Assembly (NCBI GenBank): GCA_036362985.1
Contig: JAYGXS010000005.1
Location: 47,160,033-47,224,032 of the forward strand
Reading direction: 5' to 3'
Length of the DNA: 64,000 nucleotides
From: Ligula intestinalis
Lineage: Eukaryota; Platyhelminthes; Cestoda; Diphyllobothriidea; Diphyllobothriidae
Shown here: positions 47,470 through 59,769 of the stretch, piece by piece
Numbering within the stretch: the first letter of the stretch is position 1
Layout: the number at the start of each line of letters is the position of its first letter
Notes under the pieces: generated by a model
Database searches by the model: none
The model's input: the letters and a program-made list of their open reading frames with translations, nothing else
What the model was told of the DNA's origin: nothing
Position numbers and translations under genes: made by a program

Positions 47470-47875
47470 TTTTTCTTATCTGTATTATCGTTTAGCGTAT
47501 TGTGGAGAAACCCGAGTATCTAATTGCAGGTTATTTTAATTTCCCGAAAAATTGAAGTGGCGGTTAGGAGGTTGTCTACTTCAACTTACCTGTGGTCCTT
47601 CTTACCATTCTAGAGTTAGATTAGTACAGCCCGCGGCGTGAAGCGCCGCTCATACCTTCAACTTACATTTTAAAAAACCTGCTCCCAGCGGCCGCGGGTA
47701 GCAACTTCGATTACATTTTTTCCCTTTGCACTTCTGAAAATTTCCTTTGCTGCTTATCCTATTTCCCCATCCCAAAAAACTCGATAACCACCGTTATTGC
47801 AGGAACAAATGCTGGGAATAGGGGTATATGACTGGGGCTACATAAGCTACTTTTGCCGAATAGGTGAGTACTACA
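47470..47875 (+). repeat. Dispersed repeat family D, copy 2
   Basis: Aligns with copy 1: gcgtattgtggagaaaccc, ggaggttgtctacttcaact, ctcccagcggccgcgggtag, attttttccctttgc, cctatttccccatccc, aactcgataaccaccg, aaatgctgggaataggggta. Confidence 0.65.
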
Positions 47876-47929
47876 AAGGGTACGGTAATGTTGGCAATGC
47901 CTACATTGCCACGAGGAGTCATCTTACAT

Positions 47930-48240
47930 AAAGGCCCCTGAGCGCCACTGCCTCGCCGCTGCCACGAGAGCGCGTGCTGTAGCTATCGATTTACCGTCAC
48001 ATCTGATTGGTTCATTGCCGGTGGCGCTTTCTCATCGAGCAAACGGAATAAATGCACACATCCCTTTTGTGAGAGTGACTTGCTTTGTGCGAATAAACTT
48101 CTCCTTATGGTTGACTGTCTTCTCTTGCTATCTCTTCTGGGCGTGGGGGACAGTGGTTGGACAAACTCGAAATTCGTGCTTATGTCGTGTACCAGGTGCG
48201 AGTCATAGCAGATACAATACTAGGATGGAATTTAAGCGTG
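47930..48240 (+). mobile_element. LTR-like repeat family E, copy 1
   Basis: The block gccacgagagcgcg, ctatcgattt, tctgattggttcattg is shared with 59.0 kb (gtcacgagagcgcg, ctatcgatttt, catgattggcccatg). A CCAAT-like motif (inverse ATTGG) and an AATAAA (cgaataaacttctcc, about 48090) follow, in a layout typical of LTRs. The boundaries are unknown. Confidence 0.45.
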
Positions 48241-50470
48241 GACGACAAGAATCTCAACAGCCCAGCTCTGTGCGGGTACAAAAAACTACATGGAACCTAG
48301 ATTATTAGGCTTCGTTAGGGGAAACTGGATCTTATAAGAAGTACAGTTGATCAGACTTAGGCTGGTCGAAATTAAAATACTGACGCAGGTGTATTTTATG
48401 CCTCCTTTCGCGAAATTGTCCGACTTCTTGCTAGTGGTCCACCACTATTGGCCGCTGGATAAACTATCTTCATGATATTTCATTCGGCATCTGCTCACGA
48501 GAAAAATTATTGCCCGTGGTTATTTTAAGGTAGAAGAAATTAATATATGCACATTATGCAATACCAATATAGGTTGCGGAAGGTCTAACTGCCTTTTCCT
48601 AACTCTCTCGCTCATCTTTAGTGGTATTTTTTCTGCATTGATTAATCGCATTTTGCGCTCTCCTGCCTTGAAAGCCTTTATACTTAATGTAAGATCAGTG
48701 ATCTGCAATACAGTCATCATTTTGAATTTGAGTTCATAGTACACATTAATTATTTTTACGTTGGTGAGTTTTAATTTATCAACCAACATTTGTATTTCGT
48801 TTGCTAATGACAGTTATTTTGTTGCTGTAAAACTCAGAGAACTCCGCAAGCGCTGACTGAGCGAAACATTTTGTTCTGTCTGTATGACAAAGATTAATCA
48901 GGTAGGCTTACGACTATAGTGAGCCTATCGGGACGAGAGAAGTTATCCGCATAGTTCGAGGTGCATTGCATGCGACCCAAATGCCCGATAAAAAACTGAC
49001 GTGTTTTCAAGACTTTGGTTAGTCAAATCTCGAAGGTTGCGTGTGGCTGGCAGTTGATTTAGTGTAAATGGGGGACGGTCATTTAAATATTCTCCATTGC
49101 TTTTCAAAATTATTTCAAAATTAATGATTTTTGGCCTCTATGAGACAATCTGTGAGTGCTCTCGGGCAGACGCCCAGAATTAGATGGGGTTGTCAATGAG
49201 AATATATAGCTTAGCGGCAGTTCCATGTGATTACGGTACTATGAGCTGTTTCAAGGTTCCGGTCCAGAGCGATGAATGAGTACACATGATATTCGGCGGT
49301 ACAAGTGTTTGGTAAATGCTAGCCAATTGTTTTTGTATTCCATTTAAAGAAAATATTAATAGGTTCAGCAGTTAAGCATGATATCTCCCCATCCATGCAT
49401 GTCCAGTTTACTCCGAAAACGCTATAAATTTAATTATTTTCTTATACATTCAATTGCACGAAAATTCCTGCTGCGCACAATCAGCCCACACTGCGTCCCA
49501 AAAAGCCTCACAGCGGTAAAAAGGCATATTGCGTGTATGAGTTAATATTGTGTTGTTTAGAAATACTAACTTTTTATAAAGGCGAAGATCCCTAAAAGTG
49601 ACAAGTTGGGTCAACTAAGTAAACTTAAGTTTTGACTGTATGTAAAGGAGGCTTATTCATGTCAAAAATAGAGTGAATTACTTTAGAAAATAGTCTTTCT
49701 GTGAATTTGTTCAAGATAATTTTTTGCGTATTACGCGCGATACAAAGTATGGTCATTAGCAAACGGCCCAAGTTTCAATTCTACATTCCAACCTGGTTTC
49801 ACGAGATTTGCCTGTTGTTTCTCCCATCCATACATAACATAAGATAATTTGGTCAAAGGCAATAAGATTTTTGCTTGATAACGCCAGTTGGGACGTCACA
49901 GGGACAAACTCATACGTGCACCCGCTGGTCATTGACTAGTAAATTTTGCTGGTTTTGTCAATTGTAATCGTAAACCTACCACTTTGTGTACATACAATGA
50001 AATTTCATTATCTTAGATTTCGTTGTAATTAGTCTGGGTGTTCGAGTATGAGGAGATTCTTGAAGTATTAGTGAACGGTGAACGATTTTCGGTTGATTTA
50101 ACATAAATGCAGATTCTGTGCTACGCGTTGATCAAAATCTTCAAAATAAGATATTTCTTAAAAGAGTGAACGCAAAAAGTATTTTGCGTTGATTAAAAAG
50201 ATATAACTGAAATTTTTGTGGCTTAGATTGTTATTTGCTTAAAGCACAACACGCATAAGCAAAAGTGCTGATTTGCAGCGTTTATTCACATTCGTTGGAT
50301 ACCGAGAATTGTCGGATTGTCCTAGTTCTGCCTATTCGACCCTTAAATATACCGACTTTAACCAAATTGTTTTTTAGTAAACAGTTAACTTGCCTAAAAT
50401 CAGTTAAAAAAAAAAAGCAACCTCAAATGTACGTTGAAATTTCCCCCAAAAGTTTACTTTTCACCTTTCA
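48241..50470. other. AT-rich unassigned region
   Basis: Only short ORFs without motifs. See 43101-45689 for a possible shared old repeat. Confidence 0.4.
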
Positions 50471-50477
50471 TGAGTTA

Positions 50478-50545
50478 GGCAATGTACTCTATCTACTATC
50501 TATCTACTCTATCTACTCTACTCGATCTATCTACTCTATATACGT
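50478..50545. repeat. (CTAT/CTACT)n microsatellite
   Basis: Imperfect tandem array of tctactatc/tctactc units from about 50478 to 50540, ending in tatacgtgtatata. Confidence 0.85.
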
Positions 50546-50737
50546 GTATATAGTGCCCCCTAAACGTGCTGTATTGCAGATGCATTGAACAACAGGGGGC
50601 ACAACTGACGTTATTCAGAATGAGCTCCTATGATACGTACTGCACAGGAGCTGTGGGTGCCGGCTCACGCCGCGCCAGCCCTTGGCGCTGGATTCGGCAT
50701 CCAATCTTCTTGACTATCCTACGACGCCGAACGTAGG

Positions 50738-51104
50738 TCTAGTAGAGGACTCTAGCAGCCACTTGGAACCCATGACGTCTTTGGCCCGTGCACGTCCGTC
50801 TTCGCCCATCTCAAGGTCGCGCCTTACCGCTAGTCTAGACATCAGCCGCGTAATTGGCAACTAAAACAAAGGACGCGCCGGTCATTCGGCTATTACCGAC
50901 GCTGTCGTCACTCCGGAATGGAAGCCATAGCAGCCGGACTGTGGTCTTCCGGGGGTCAAAACTCTTTCCATCTATTCTCCTATCCTTCTGTAGAATACAC
51001 TACTCTTAACAATCTGGCTTTCCTACCGCCTTCTCTCCTCACCTAAAGGACCCAGGGGCCTGGAAGATCGCAGCCGTTAGGGCTTACCTTTGTAGCCTTA
51101 AAAC
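50738..51104 (+). mobile_element. Solo LTR, TGTAGTG family
   Basis: It aligns throughout with the - strand copy at 26.5-26.9 kb: ggactctagcagccacttgg, gctagtctagacatcagccg, cattcggctattaccgacgc, gtagaatacactactc, and the tail gggcctggaagatcgcagcc then ccttaaaacc. The first bases have a small insertion. It has no flanking internal region or primer site. Confidence 0.75.
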
Positions 51105-51964
51105 CTGTTGACAAGTATGCAGTAGATGCAGCGCAATTCCAATCCCTCTCTAATCTAATTCAAAGAAGTCTAGACTTCCACGGACCGCTGAGCTACCCAC
51201 CGCACTACTTTTCCTGCCCCCTGTTTGGCAAACTGCCTCGACAGGAGGCAAGGCGCGGAACAATCGGCAGTGTCAATATTTTCCACGGCCAAAAAGGGTT
51301 GGGTAAAAAACGGCATAGCTAGTCCAATGCCGCCTCATAGTCGGTAATGAGAGGCTAAGCACTAGAAAACGAGCGGCATATAATGAGAGCTTTATGCACG
51401 ACATTCTCAACCTGGATAGGTGGAACCACTTTTCTTACCCTCAAACACGTAACAGAATTTTTCCAGTAAACTCCTCTCGTTTTTTCCTTCTTCTGACATA
51501 CTACTTGCGAATCCCACTGACTATCCAAGTCAGTTTCAAGTTGTAGGAGACGCCTTTTCAAAAACGTCAAAACGAGCATCAAACCTGTTTGTTTAAATAA
51601 TTTACCTGAAAAAAAACACTGAATCACATGCTCCCAATCTACAGGGTTCATTATCCACATCTAAGTTTGTCTATCGCAAGTGACGAAGACCATGCCCCCC
51701 CCCGAGACCACACGCCCACTTGATTGGGGCAAGCGAAACTTGTGTAGAATCTACTTCACGTTTTTTTGCGTGCACATAGTTCTACTGAGAAAACAGACTT
51801 TAGGCAGACCTACATACTTGAGACCAAGCACATGCCTGCTTGTTTCTACGTGTACACCTATCGAATGCTTAACCCTAGAACGACAATAATTCTTAATTCT
51901 CCTATCTTAATTTCGCAAAGAACTGATTGTGCATATGTCTTAAAACCGATTAAGGCAGAAGTAG
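51105..51964. other. Unassigned
   Basis: A 101-codon ORF on the - strand (51660-51355; KLFKQTGLMLVLTFLKRRL) has a plausible mixed composition but no recognised family and no supporting splice or start context. It is not called as a gene. Confidence 0.4.
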
Positions 51965-52330
51965 TTTAAGTAGTGCCCCTAATATACTCCTATTCCCAGC
52001 AGTTCCTCCTACAGAAACGGTGGTTATAGGGGGGTTTTGGCGGTGGGGTAATAGGATAGGCAGTGAAGGAAATTTGTAGAAGTAAGTGTTGAGGGGAAAA
52101 ATGTAGTGAAGCTTGTTTTCCGCGCCACCTGGGAGTTAGTTGTTCCGCATGCAAATTGAAGGTGTGCGGGGCGTTTCGCGCCACGGACTATACTAATAGA
52201 ACTCCAGAATGGTAAGTTGGATCTCAGGTAAGTTAAAGTAGACGACCTCCTTACCACAATTGCTATATTGTCAGGAATTTCAAGAAAACTGCACTTTGAT
52301 AATCTAGTTTTTCTGCAATACGTTAGAGGT
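51965..52330 (-). repeat. Dispersed repeat family D, copy 3 (inverted)
   Basis: The reverse complement matches copies 1 and 2: taacgtattgcagaaaaact, aaggaggtcgtctactttaa, accattctggagttct, tcctattacccc, taaccaccgtttctgtagg, ctgctgggaataggagtata, gcactacttaaac. Confidence 0.65.
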
Positions 52331-52394
52331 TACTGCAGCTTAGCAAAATGTACAGATTTAAATCAAAAACCTTTCTAAATGCAATGAAATAAAA

Positions 52395-52550
52395 AATGTA
52401 TATAGCAGTCACTAAAGTATATTTCACTGCCTATCATAATTTACTACCCATAAAACCTTATGACCACCGTTTTCGTAGCAAAAAATGCTGTGGTTAGGGA
52501 TACATGAGGTGCACTACTTAAAATACTTTTGCCTCGAGCGAGAAAGCAAC
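52395..52550 (+). repeat. Dispersed repeat family D, truncated copy 4
   Basis: Only the 3' part is present: cactgcctatcataatttac, aaaccttatgaccaccgttt, aaaaatgctgtggttaggga, ggtgcactacttaaa. It faces copy 3 head to head across a short spacer. Confidence 0.55.
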
Positions 52551-55524
52551 CTATCTAAATATGGTCTCCCCTATATAATATATGCCGTGGTTCAAGTTGC
52601 CAAAGGGTTTGGAACAATTAAAACTGCTTAATACGTTAAGAGTAGAAGTTTATCCATTGAACGAGTTCATCAGCATAAAATGACTAACGTTTTTCTTAAA
52701 GTGAACAAAATAAGTTTCTATTATGCCGTATGTGATGTAATCAAAACTTTCGAATCAACCAGAAATCAGACCAACTGTAAACATAAAAACATAAAACTAA
52801 CAACAAAAGGTCATTGGGTAAACAAAAAAATAAGGCGAGATATTTGAAATAGTATTTCTGTCTTTGAAAATAACAAGCTTCTTAAGAATAAAGGAAATAC
52901 CGAAATGCGCAATTTCGTAATAAATGTGTAAATTCATTTTAGTAATAGTAATTTAAAAAAGGTTTCTCTGCACAGGCTTGCAGTTATCATCTTCCAAATG
53001 TTGTGCTGTGCGACAGATTGTGCATACTTAATTTCGCAATGTTTCAAATCATCATTTTAACTTTACATGGTGTGAAAAGCGGGTAATCAAAGCAACAATG
53101 ATTATGGCTGGTCCTTCTAATAGAGGCATGATTATAAAATTTAATGTGGTTACAGGTTGTGTGGCGGATATGGGACTTATGAAATTAGAAGGTGCAACCG
53201 TAAGCACATCATTCAGTGCGTATTCAGTGGACTCTTTTCTATTAACTTACTGTGTGGTTTTTAGTGACGGTGGAGTCCTCTGCATTGCAGAATATTTGGT
53301 TTGTGGTTTTCCATATTCCTAGTTGAGTGCCCAAAAAGATAGTATCCTTATTGTGCATATATAAAGACCCTAAAAAAGCAGTATCTGAAAGCATTTACCG
53401 GAGTAATTAGTTATTTAGCATAAAGGGAGCATTGACAGGCTAGGTCTGACACCACTATGCTTCCCTACAGTTAAACAACCTTTTCGAATGTGTTAACACT
53501 TTAAAAAGTCCCTTAATTGCTCACGAATGCCGACGTACTATATCTTTGTACACGTTAAGGTGCGCTTTTAAGTGCCAGAGAAGGTGGGATATTTGTTCTG
53601 CAGCAGATGAAGGCACTCTAATTCCTCTTCAAAATGAGACAAACATCATTTTATTTATTGTTCAATGGCTACTTATAGACTATTAAGTGGTATTATGAAC
53701 ATTTAAATGCCAATTAAATTTTGAATGTTGAATCGGTTCCGATTCTAATTTTCATCGTATCAGGAAAAAGACCGCATGTCAAAAGCCTTATCCTATGCTC
53801 AAAAGTTAAGCCAACTGCCTCATGTTTATGCAGGAAAATACGAATTCGTTTTAATAAACGATTGGCTGCAGACGCGAATATTATGTTTAGGGTTCCTGTA
53901 TCACACAAATTAGCAAAGCTGAGTTTTCTAAATTATAGAGACCTCTTTTTTTTAAATTCAGGGCGTGCTTCTTCACTTTCAGTTTCCGTTAATTTACGCA
54001 CAACATACAATCGGTTGCTTAGTGAGCTAAATTTGGTTTGATATACATTTTTAGGTTAAAATATTGCCTTCTTATATGTAAAAACTCACCCAACCAAAAC
54101 ACTGGCCTCGTAAAGTTATAAGAAGGGGACACATACGTATAATCAAAGTACTAACCAGTCAAAAATGAGAAATGCGTCCTTCCCGTTAACACATTTTATC
54201 AGATAGGTCACGTACTATCATTATGTAAAATAATAACCACATGAAGAATTGGTGAAAAATTAAAGCCTTGTTACAAAGGAGGGACCTCCTCAATGATCCA
54301 AACTGGAAAGCTACTAGGTATTTATTACAAAATCAGAACGTGAAATAGGTGCGCACATTGGAACATGAGCACATGAGAGTGTACTTTGGAGCTGTATGAA
54401 TTTGCATAACACGCCGCTAAAAGTTGTGTATGTCATTTTATTTAGTTCTGCAACTTATTATTTGGAAGCTGACTAATAGAAGTGACTAGATAAAGGGAAC
54501 GTGTTCGTGCGCATAAATCCTCTGAAGTAAATATAAAAATCTTCATACTTTAACTAGTTGAAAGGATGAAAATTACAGATGTTAGCTGTTAAATGAAGTA
54601 TAATCTTAGCTACAGCGAAACGAAATTAACTTTTCAAGCAAAGCCCGCGCAATTCAGTAAAGGCTTAAGGAGTTGCCAAACTTAACAAAAAATAATTATT
54701 TTATTTTTTTCTTTCTGCCTGAGGATAACGTATGTTTGCCAATTTCATTTAAAGATATGCTTAAAAATTTTTATTCCGCGTAAAATAATTAATACCAATA
54801 GAATATTTTGTTTGCGAAGAAGTGCAAGAGCCTTGAGCCATCAAAATGGTCTTTCATGAAAAAAAATAATGCGAATAGAAAATGGGCGACTTATGTATCC
54901 ACACAAACCTATTCAAAGTTGATCACATTGACGATTTAATTGACTTTATAACTTAGACACTTATTATCCGTGACACAAAGCAAGTACGTCCTATTAGGCT
55001 CCAGTTTGGACTTTAAGGTTGTCAGGTAATAATCTTTGCCAAAAAAGAGAAGGAAGGAAGATGCGTTTTGCGGAACACTTGAATGTGAACTTGCGATTAC
55101 AGTTGTGTTTTTGTGGAGGACACACCCGGGAGAGCGTCAACGGTGGGCTTAGTGCGACCAACTTGTTTCTATTTGCAGACGATTTTATATGAGAAGCTGC
55201 TATTGGCCGTGGAAGCTACTTGAACAGTTATCTAATTTCAGTGGTTAGACAAAAGAACTCGTGGAAGACTTTAGATAAAATTTAAAAATGAGGGATCTGA
55301 AAGAGTAACGGCGGCTACATATCAGATAGCTTGCTAGTAGACTATGCAGCTGAAAAGATGGTGGGCTAATTTAAGAAATCCACTTATCATTAGCTGTCAG
55401 AATAGAACTAGATCCACATTTTGTTGGACGTTGTATGGAAAGTCTTTCGTCCCATTAAATGGTAAGTGAAATCAATAAGACTGGTTTAAATCTGGAAGGT
55501 TTATTTGGACGGGTGTCAGAAAGG
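52551..55524. other. AT-rich unassigned region
   Basis: No ORF with motifs; the longest (106 codons, 53721-54041, +) has no features. No repeat partner was recognised. Confidence 0.45.
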
Positions 55525-55920
55525 ACACATATATATGTCCCAAAAATGCATACAAATTTTAATTAATTGTCACCTTGGTGTTTATTATAATTTTATTGTT
55601 TAAAAAGCTTTAAAATATATTAAAAAGCGTAATTTTATTGCTTTTCACTACATTTTGAAAATTTCAACATTAAATGAATAAAGAGAAGCCATTGAAAAAG
55701 AATGCCCCCGAATATGAAGGGCATTGCTTCATGGTGTGTGCGATTCCGTTGCTTCGCGTTGTCATGATCAAAATGGATGTCAGTTTGAAAACATTAAATG
55801 AAAACACAATAAAATGATATCTGTAAGTATTTTAACATATTTGAGATGATAAATTATGATAAACACCAATTTTACACTTATGAAAAATGTGTATGCATTT
55901 GTTTTGGACACCCTGTATCC
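55525..55920. mobile_element. Short inverted-repeat element (MITE-like)
   Basis: The left side (tgtcccaaaaatgcatacaa, then ttggtgtttattataatttt) is mirrored on the right, which inverted reads gtgtccaaaacaaatgcatac, then ttggtgtttatcataattta. The arms are about 120 bp. The right end carries the acaccctgtatcc motif often seen at IS630/Tc1-type termini. No transposase is present. A 132-codon - strand ORF across it is a by-product. Confidence 0.6.
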
Positions 55921-56614
55921 CCCAGTCAGACAAAGATGTCGAACAGCAGTAAGGGATGTAACTGTGGCTGCCTGAATATGGCGGCTAGGACAAAAGTGCC
56001 CCCTTGCATCCTCTGATCCCGTGGGCTTTTCGATAAAAGCAAAAATGTTAGTTCCAGGAGGCATTTCACAAACATTTGATGCAATTGCTGGAACAAGAAG
56101 TTTCGTGACCTGACGTTCCAGATTATCACTTGAATCCATCATCACTTTTCGTTGACCAACTAGCAGCACTCGGATCATTCGTTTACCCGACTGAAATATT
56201 GTGCGTTTCGCTAGACCTGTGTTTACCGGATGTTTTTATGAAGCACATTTTGGCAACAAATTAGTGTCCAGACAACTGTGCAGAAACTGAATCTGCGCGT
56301 AGGTAGGAGGCATTCAAAGGAAAACCTTTCCCTCTATCGAACACCTCAGAATGCATCGCACCCAGACAGATTGCCGAAAGGCGCAACGAGGCGAGCTCTA
56401 GGATGCACTTTAGAAGGCGGCGTGGTTCTTGAACAAACAATTTTATTTATCTGATGTTTTGCATTATAAATAAAACAGAGGGGTTGGCGAGCACCGGAAC
56501 AGTTAGTTTATTGGTATTTTACCAAAAAATGGAGACCACACTCTCAAGGCTTTTCTGCCTTTTTGGGCCTCATCAGGTGATGGTAGGTCAACTCCAGTGT
56601 AGCAGCAGATATTG
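55921..56614. other. Unassigned
   Basis: The - strand ORF beginning at 56178 runs into the MITE. Its first 70 codons have no recognised motif. Confidence 0.4.
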
Positions 56615-56690
56615 GCGCCACACTTGAATTTCGAACTCACGTCTCTCCGGCCAAAGGTTAACGCTCTAACCCTTGAGGCACGGGTACGCC
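56615..56690 (-). repeat. tRNA-like sequence (SINE head)
   Basis: On the - strand, TGCCTCAAGGG (box A-like, 56680-56670), TTAGAGCGTTAACC and a box B-like GAGTTCGAAAT (56638-56628) occur at tRNA-like spacing. The CAAGGGTTAGAGCGTT core parallels AAAGGGCTAGAGCGTT at 42.6 kb, pointing to one tRNA-derived SINE family. Confidence 0.5.
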
Positions 56691-58949
56691 GTATTGTCGG
56701 TTTTTGATCGAAACTATAAGTTAGTTTATTGTTGTGAACTTTCAAACTCGTATAGGAGTTCATGTTCAGAGATAACAGCAGCAACAAAATGGATTATATG
56801 GATTCTCTTTCGTGCTCCTCATCATAGTAAGAACCAACAATGCCAGGACAATAGGCTGCTCTTTCAATCGCCCACACCTTTTCCTTCATGTCCCACATTT
56901 TAACCCGACTTTGAATAGCCCTCCATGTGTGTGTGCGTGTCCATATTTCCGGGGCCAGTTGTATACTCACCTGATGTTTCAAACTCTCATGTCAGTTCAC
57001 TGTCCAGAAGTAAAGCTAATTTATAACTCACTCTGTATTCAACGCACCCCGGATAGAATGATCTTGAGCTCTGCCGGTGATTTTTTTTGTAAAAAATGGA
57101 TGGTAGATCGATATATTTGTTAATCAAGTTACCGCTAGAGTGCCACGTCTCTCGCAGCCAATGCGAAATCCGGTCAGGTGATTGCTTTAAGATACTCACG
57201 TGGTCGGAAGTTGAATTGTTCCCTGACAAATAGGCTTCAACCAAGGTCATTTTGTTTTTCCATCTCACACTTGCGTAGTTTCGCGCACGGGACGGAGCCA
57301 ACAAACCACCACCAAAGAAATAAAATTAATCAGACAAAACATGGCGAATTTTCGATTATCGAATGTAACTGCGGCCAAGCCAGGTAAGAAGACTCATAAG
57401 ACACTGGATGATCAAGAGCTGGTTGTGAGACCAAAATACAAGATTTCTTTACTTGCAACTATCTCAGCCTCACTGGGGCACAGTTTTAATTCTTACCATG
57501 GCGAAAATTCCAGGCCAATCGGAAGACGGCATTTTCGCGATTGTTGTTGGTTATGTGGTATGTTACTGATGACTCGATCACAGACCAAAGCGATCTATCA
57601 GGCACTTAGCAGCTGATTTGCAAAAAAACTATACTAACAGAATTTAAACACATTCACAGTGAGGGCGTGCAAAATTTTCCGTTGTCTGTACATGCCCCTC
57701 GTAGATCGTGATATGGGCATGGGTGAGTTTTCGAAAGACTGAATTACTTAACTACTGAATGATTAGCCTTTCCAGCCTTCTGGGATAAAATCCCAGATTG
57801 CTAGAACTGCGTTTGGGCGTGACTAACGGGCATCAGATTATAATGCAGAAATGGCCATCTCAGTCCCATTGCTTGTATCTATGAATACCGACTTGAATAA
57901 TCCTGTAATCGAGAGCCAGTATTTTTGGCGGTCGATTAGTAACCCTGGAGACCGTTAAGTACACATTGAACTTCCCATCAGCATCGTTAATCATACAGTC
58001 ATTTGCGGAATAAAAGGGTTTTTGATGCAAGAAATATTATTTTCTTCTGAAAGCCTCGGATAATTATCTAAAAACTTCTATTTTACTGGCCGTTCTGTCA
58101 GCATGCGACCTTATGAAAGAGTTTATTACTTTGATAGCCCTGTAAAAAAACCAGGCATTAGTTCGTCTCATCTGAAATCATGTAAACCTTGATACCATTT
58201 CAGAATTTATACTGGAACTGTGGGTGCTTGGGTAACCAACATACGTTGTTTTATGCTAATTCGTGGGAATAATTAGGCAGACAATGCGCTGGAGGAATTG
58301 TTATCTTTTGTTAATAATTTGAGTAGTTCAATGGACGGGTTAAGCCCACATACTTCTGAAACTCAAGTCCGTTTATTCAACACTACCAGGTACAAGTTAA
58401 AAGCCCAAACACGTGTTTCGCCTTATTTTTCCGCTGATTGGCACAGTTGTGAGGGGTCGCACTCATCAGTGCCCCCCCCCCCCCTTAGCGTTCCATATGT
58501 GCCTTCTGGTAGAAACTCAAGTTTTGAAAGTTCAGCTTCAATACAGGGATCAAATCCGAGTTAAAATTAATTTCGGAATAATGTAAAACGCTGAACTTCT
58601 AAACCTGGCGCATCTGCTAAAAAGCACACAGACAATCCTGGGGGAACCTTCGCAACTTTGTGAATACGGCATGATGCGGCAAAACATGTAAGGGCTTTTA
58701 GTTAGTACCTGTAGCATCGTTGTAGTAGATAATTACTAGATAGGCGTACACCGATCGGATACAGGACATAACCGCCCTGGTTTTTGATGTCCTGGCTTTG
58801 ATGTCCTGCCACATGGCTAATTGTAATGTTACTATGTTTCAGCAACATGTTTATTATTTTTAGGAAATTTTACCGTAAGAATAAAGCATATCCATGCTGG
58901 GAATGTGCCAATTCCCACGACTTCTCTGGTAGCATACGCCTAACAGATT
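56691..58949. other. Unassigned, with a poly-C run
   Basis: Overlapping ORFs on both strands (56.8-57.6 kb) lack motifs. A (C)n run lies at about 58472-58485. Confidence 0.45.
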
Positions 58950-59260
58950 GATAGCCGGCGCAAGCGGCGCGCCCTTCGCAGGCCCGCGAGCTCATCTTAC
59001 GCAGCTGTCACGAGAGCGCGACGCGACTATCGATTTTCCCCTGATCATGATTGGCCCATGTCGCTCGATGTCCCGCTCGCGCTCCCCTTTAAAGTACATG
59101 CACGTTGTCTGACTCGAATTTGCGCTGGCTTGCACTGAAGCGCTGTACCGTGCTCTTGTCCGAGTACATTCTCTGTCTGGCGGACTGGTCTTCTCACTGT
59201 CTCTTTGGGGTACCGTTTCGTGCTGATTCGAAGTACCAAGGCGGGTCATAAAAATCCAGC
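58950..59260 (+). mobile_element. LTR-like repeat family E, copy 2
   Basis: GC-rich block sharing cacgagagcgcg, actatcgatttt and a nearby attggccca with 47.95 kb. A TATA-like ctttaaagtacatgc (about 59088) follows. At its right end, gccgacgacgccttataagg (59252) resembles the SINE tail motif at 25.08 kb. Confidence 0.45.
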
Positions 59261-59769
59261 CGACGACGCCTTATAAGGCAGAAATGGCCATCCTGGATTC
59301 TCTTTAGTCTTACGGTAAAATGTCCTAAGAGTAAATAATTGTATAAGCTGCATTACTGTCCGCCTGATGACGGCTTCTTCATATTACTCGGTTATCTCAC
59401 AGCGGCTGCTGCGTTTTGGCCCCAGTAGTCATATACAATTTCGTTCTACACCAACATACCGTTAAATATACTGATCTTTCTGTGCTTTCGGAGCAAATAA
59501 AGAATCTGAACACTTTTTAAACATTTCGACAGTTCTGCACCTTTGAGGTTAATTATTATTTCTGCACAGCCAAATATTGCCTCTAATCTCTCCTGGATGT
59601 GTCCTGTCATTTCCGGCTGAATAAGTTTAGAATTCTCCACATCACTTCTCTATAGAAAATCCGGTCTGACCTACAAATGCTTGTTTACCCCTTACGAAGG
59701 CTGTTTCCTTCCTACCTCGAAGGCTGGCCGCCCTCCCGTGTTTACGGTTTCACTCGATTGCATATGACT
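59261..59769. other. Unassigned
   Basis: Contains cagaaatggccatcctgga (59279), shared with cagaaatggccatctcagt near 57846, evidence of a small dispersed repeat. No gene. Confidence 0.4.
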
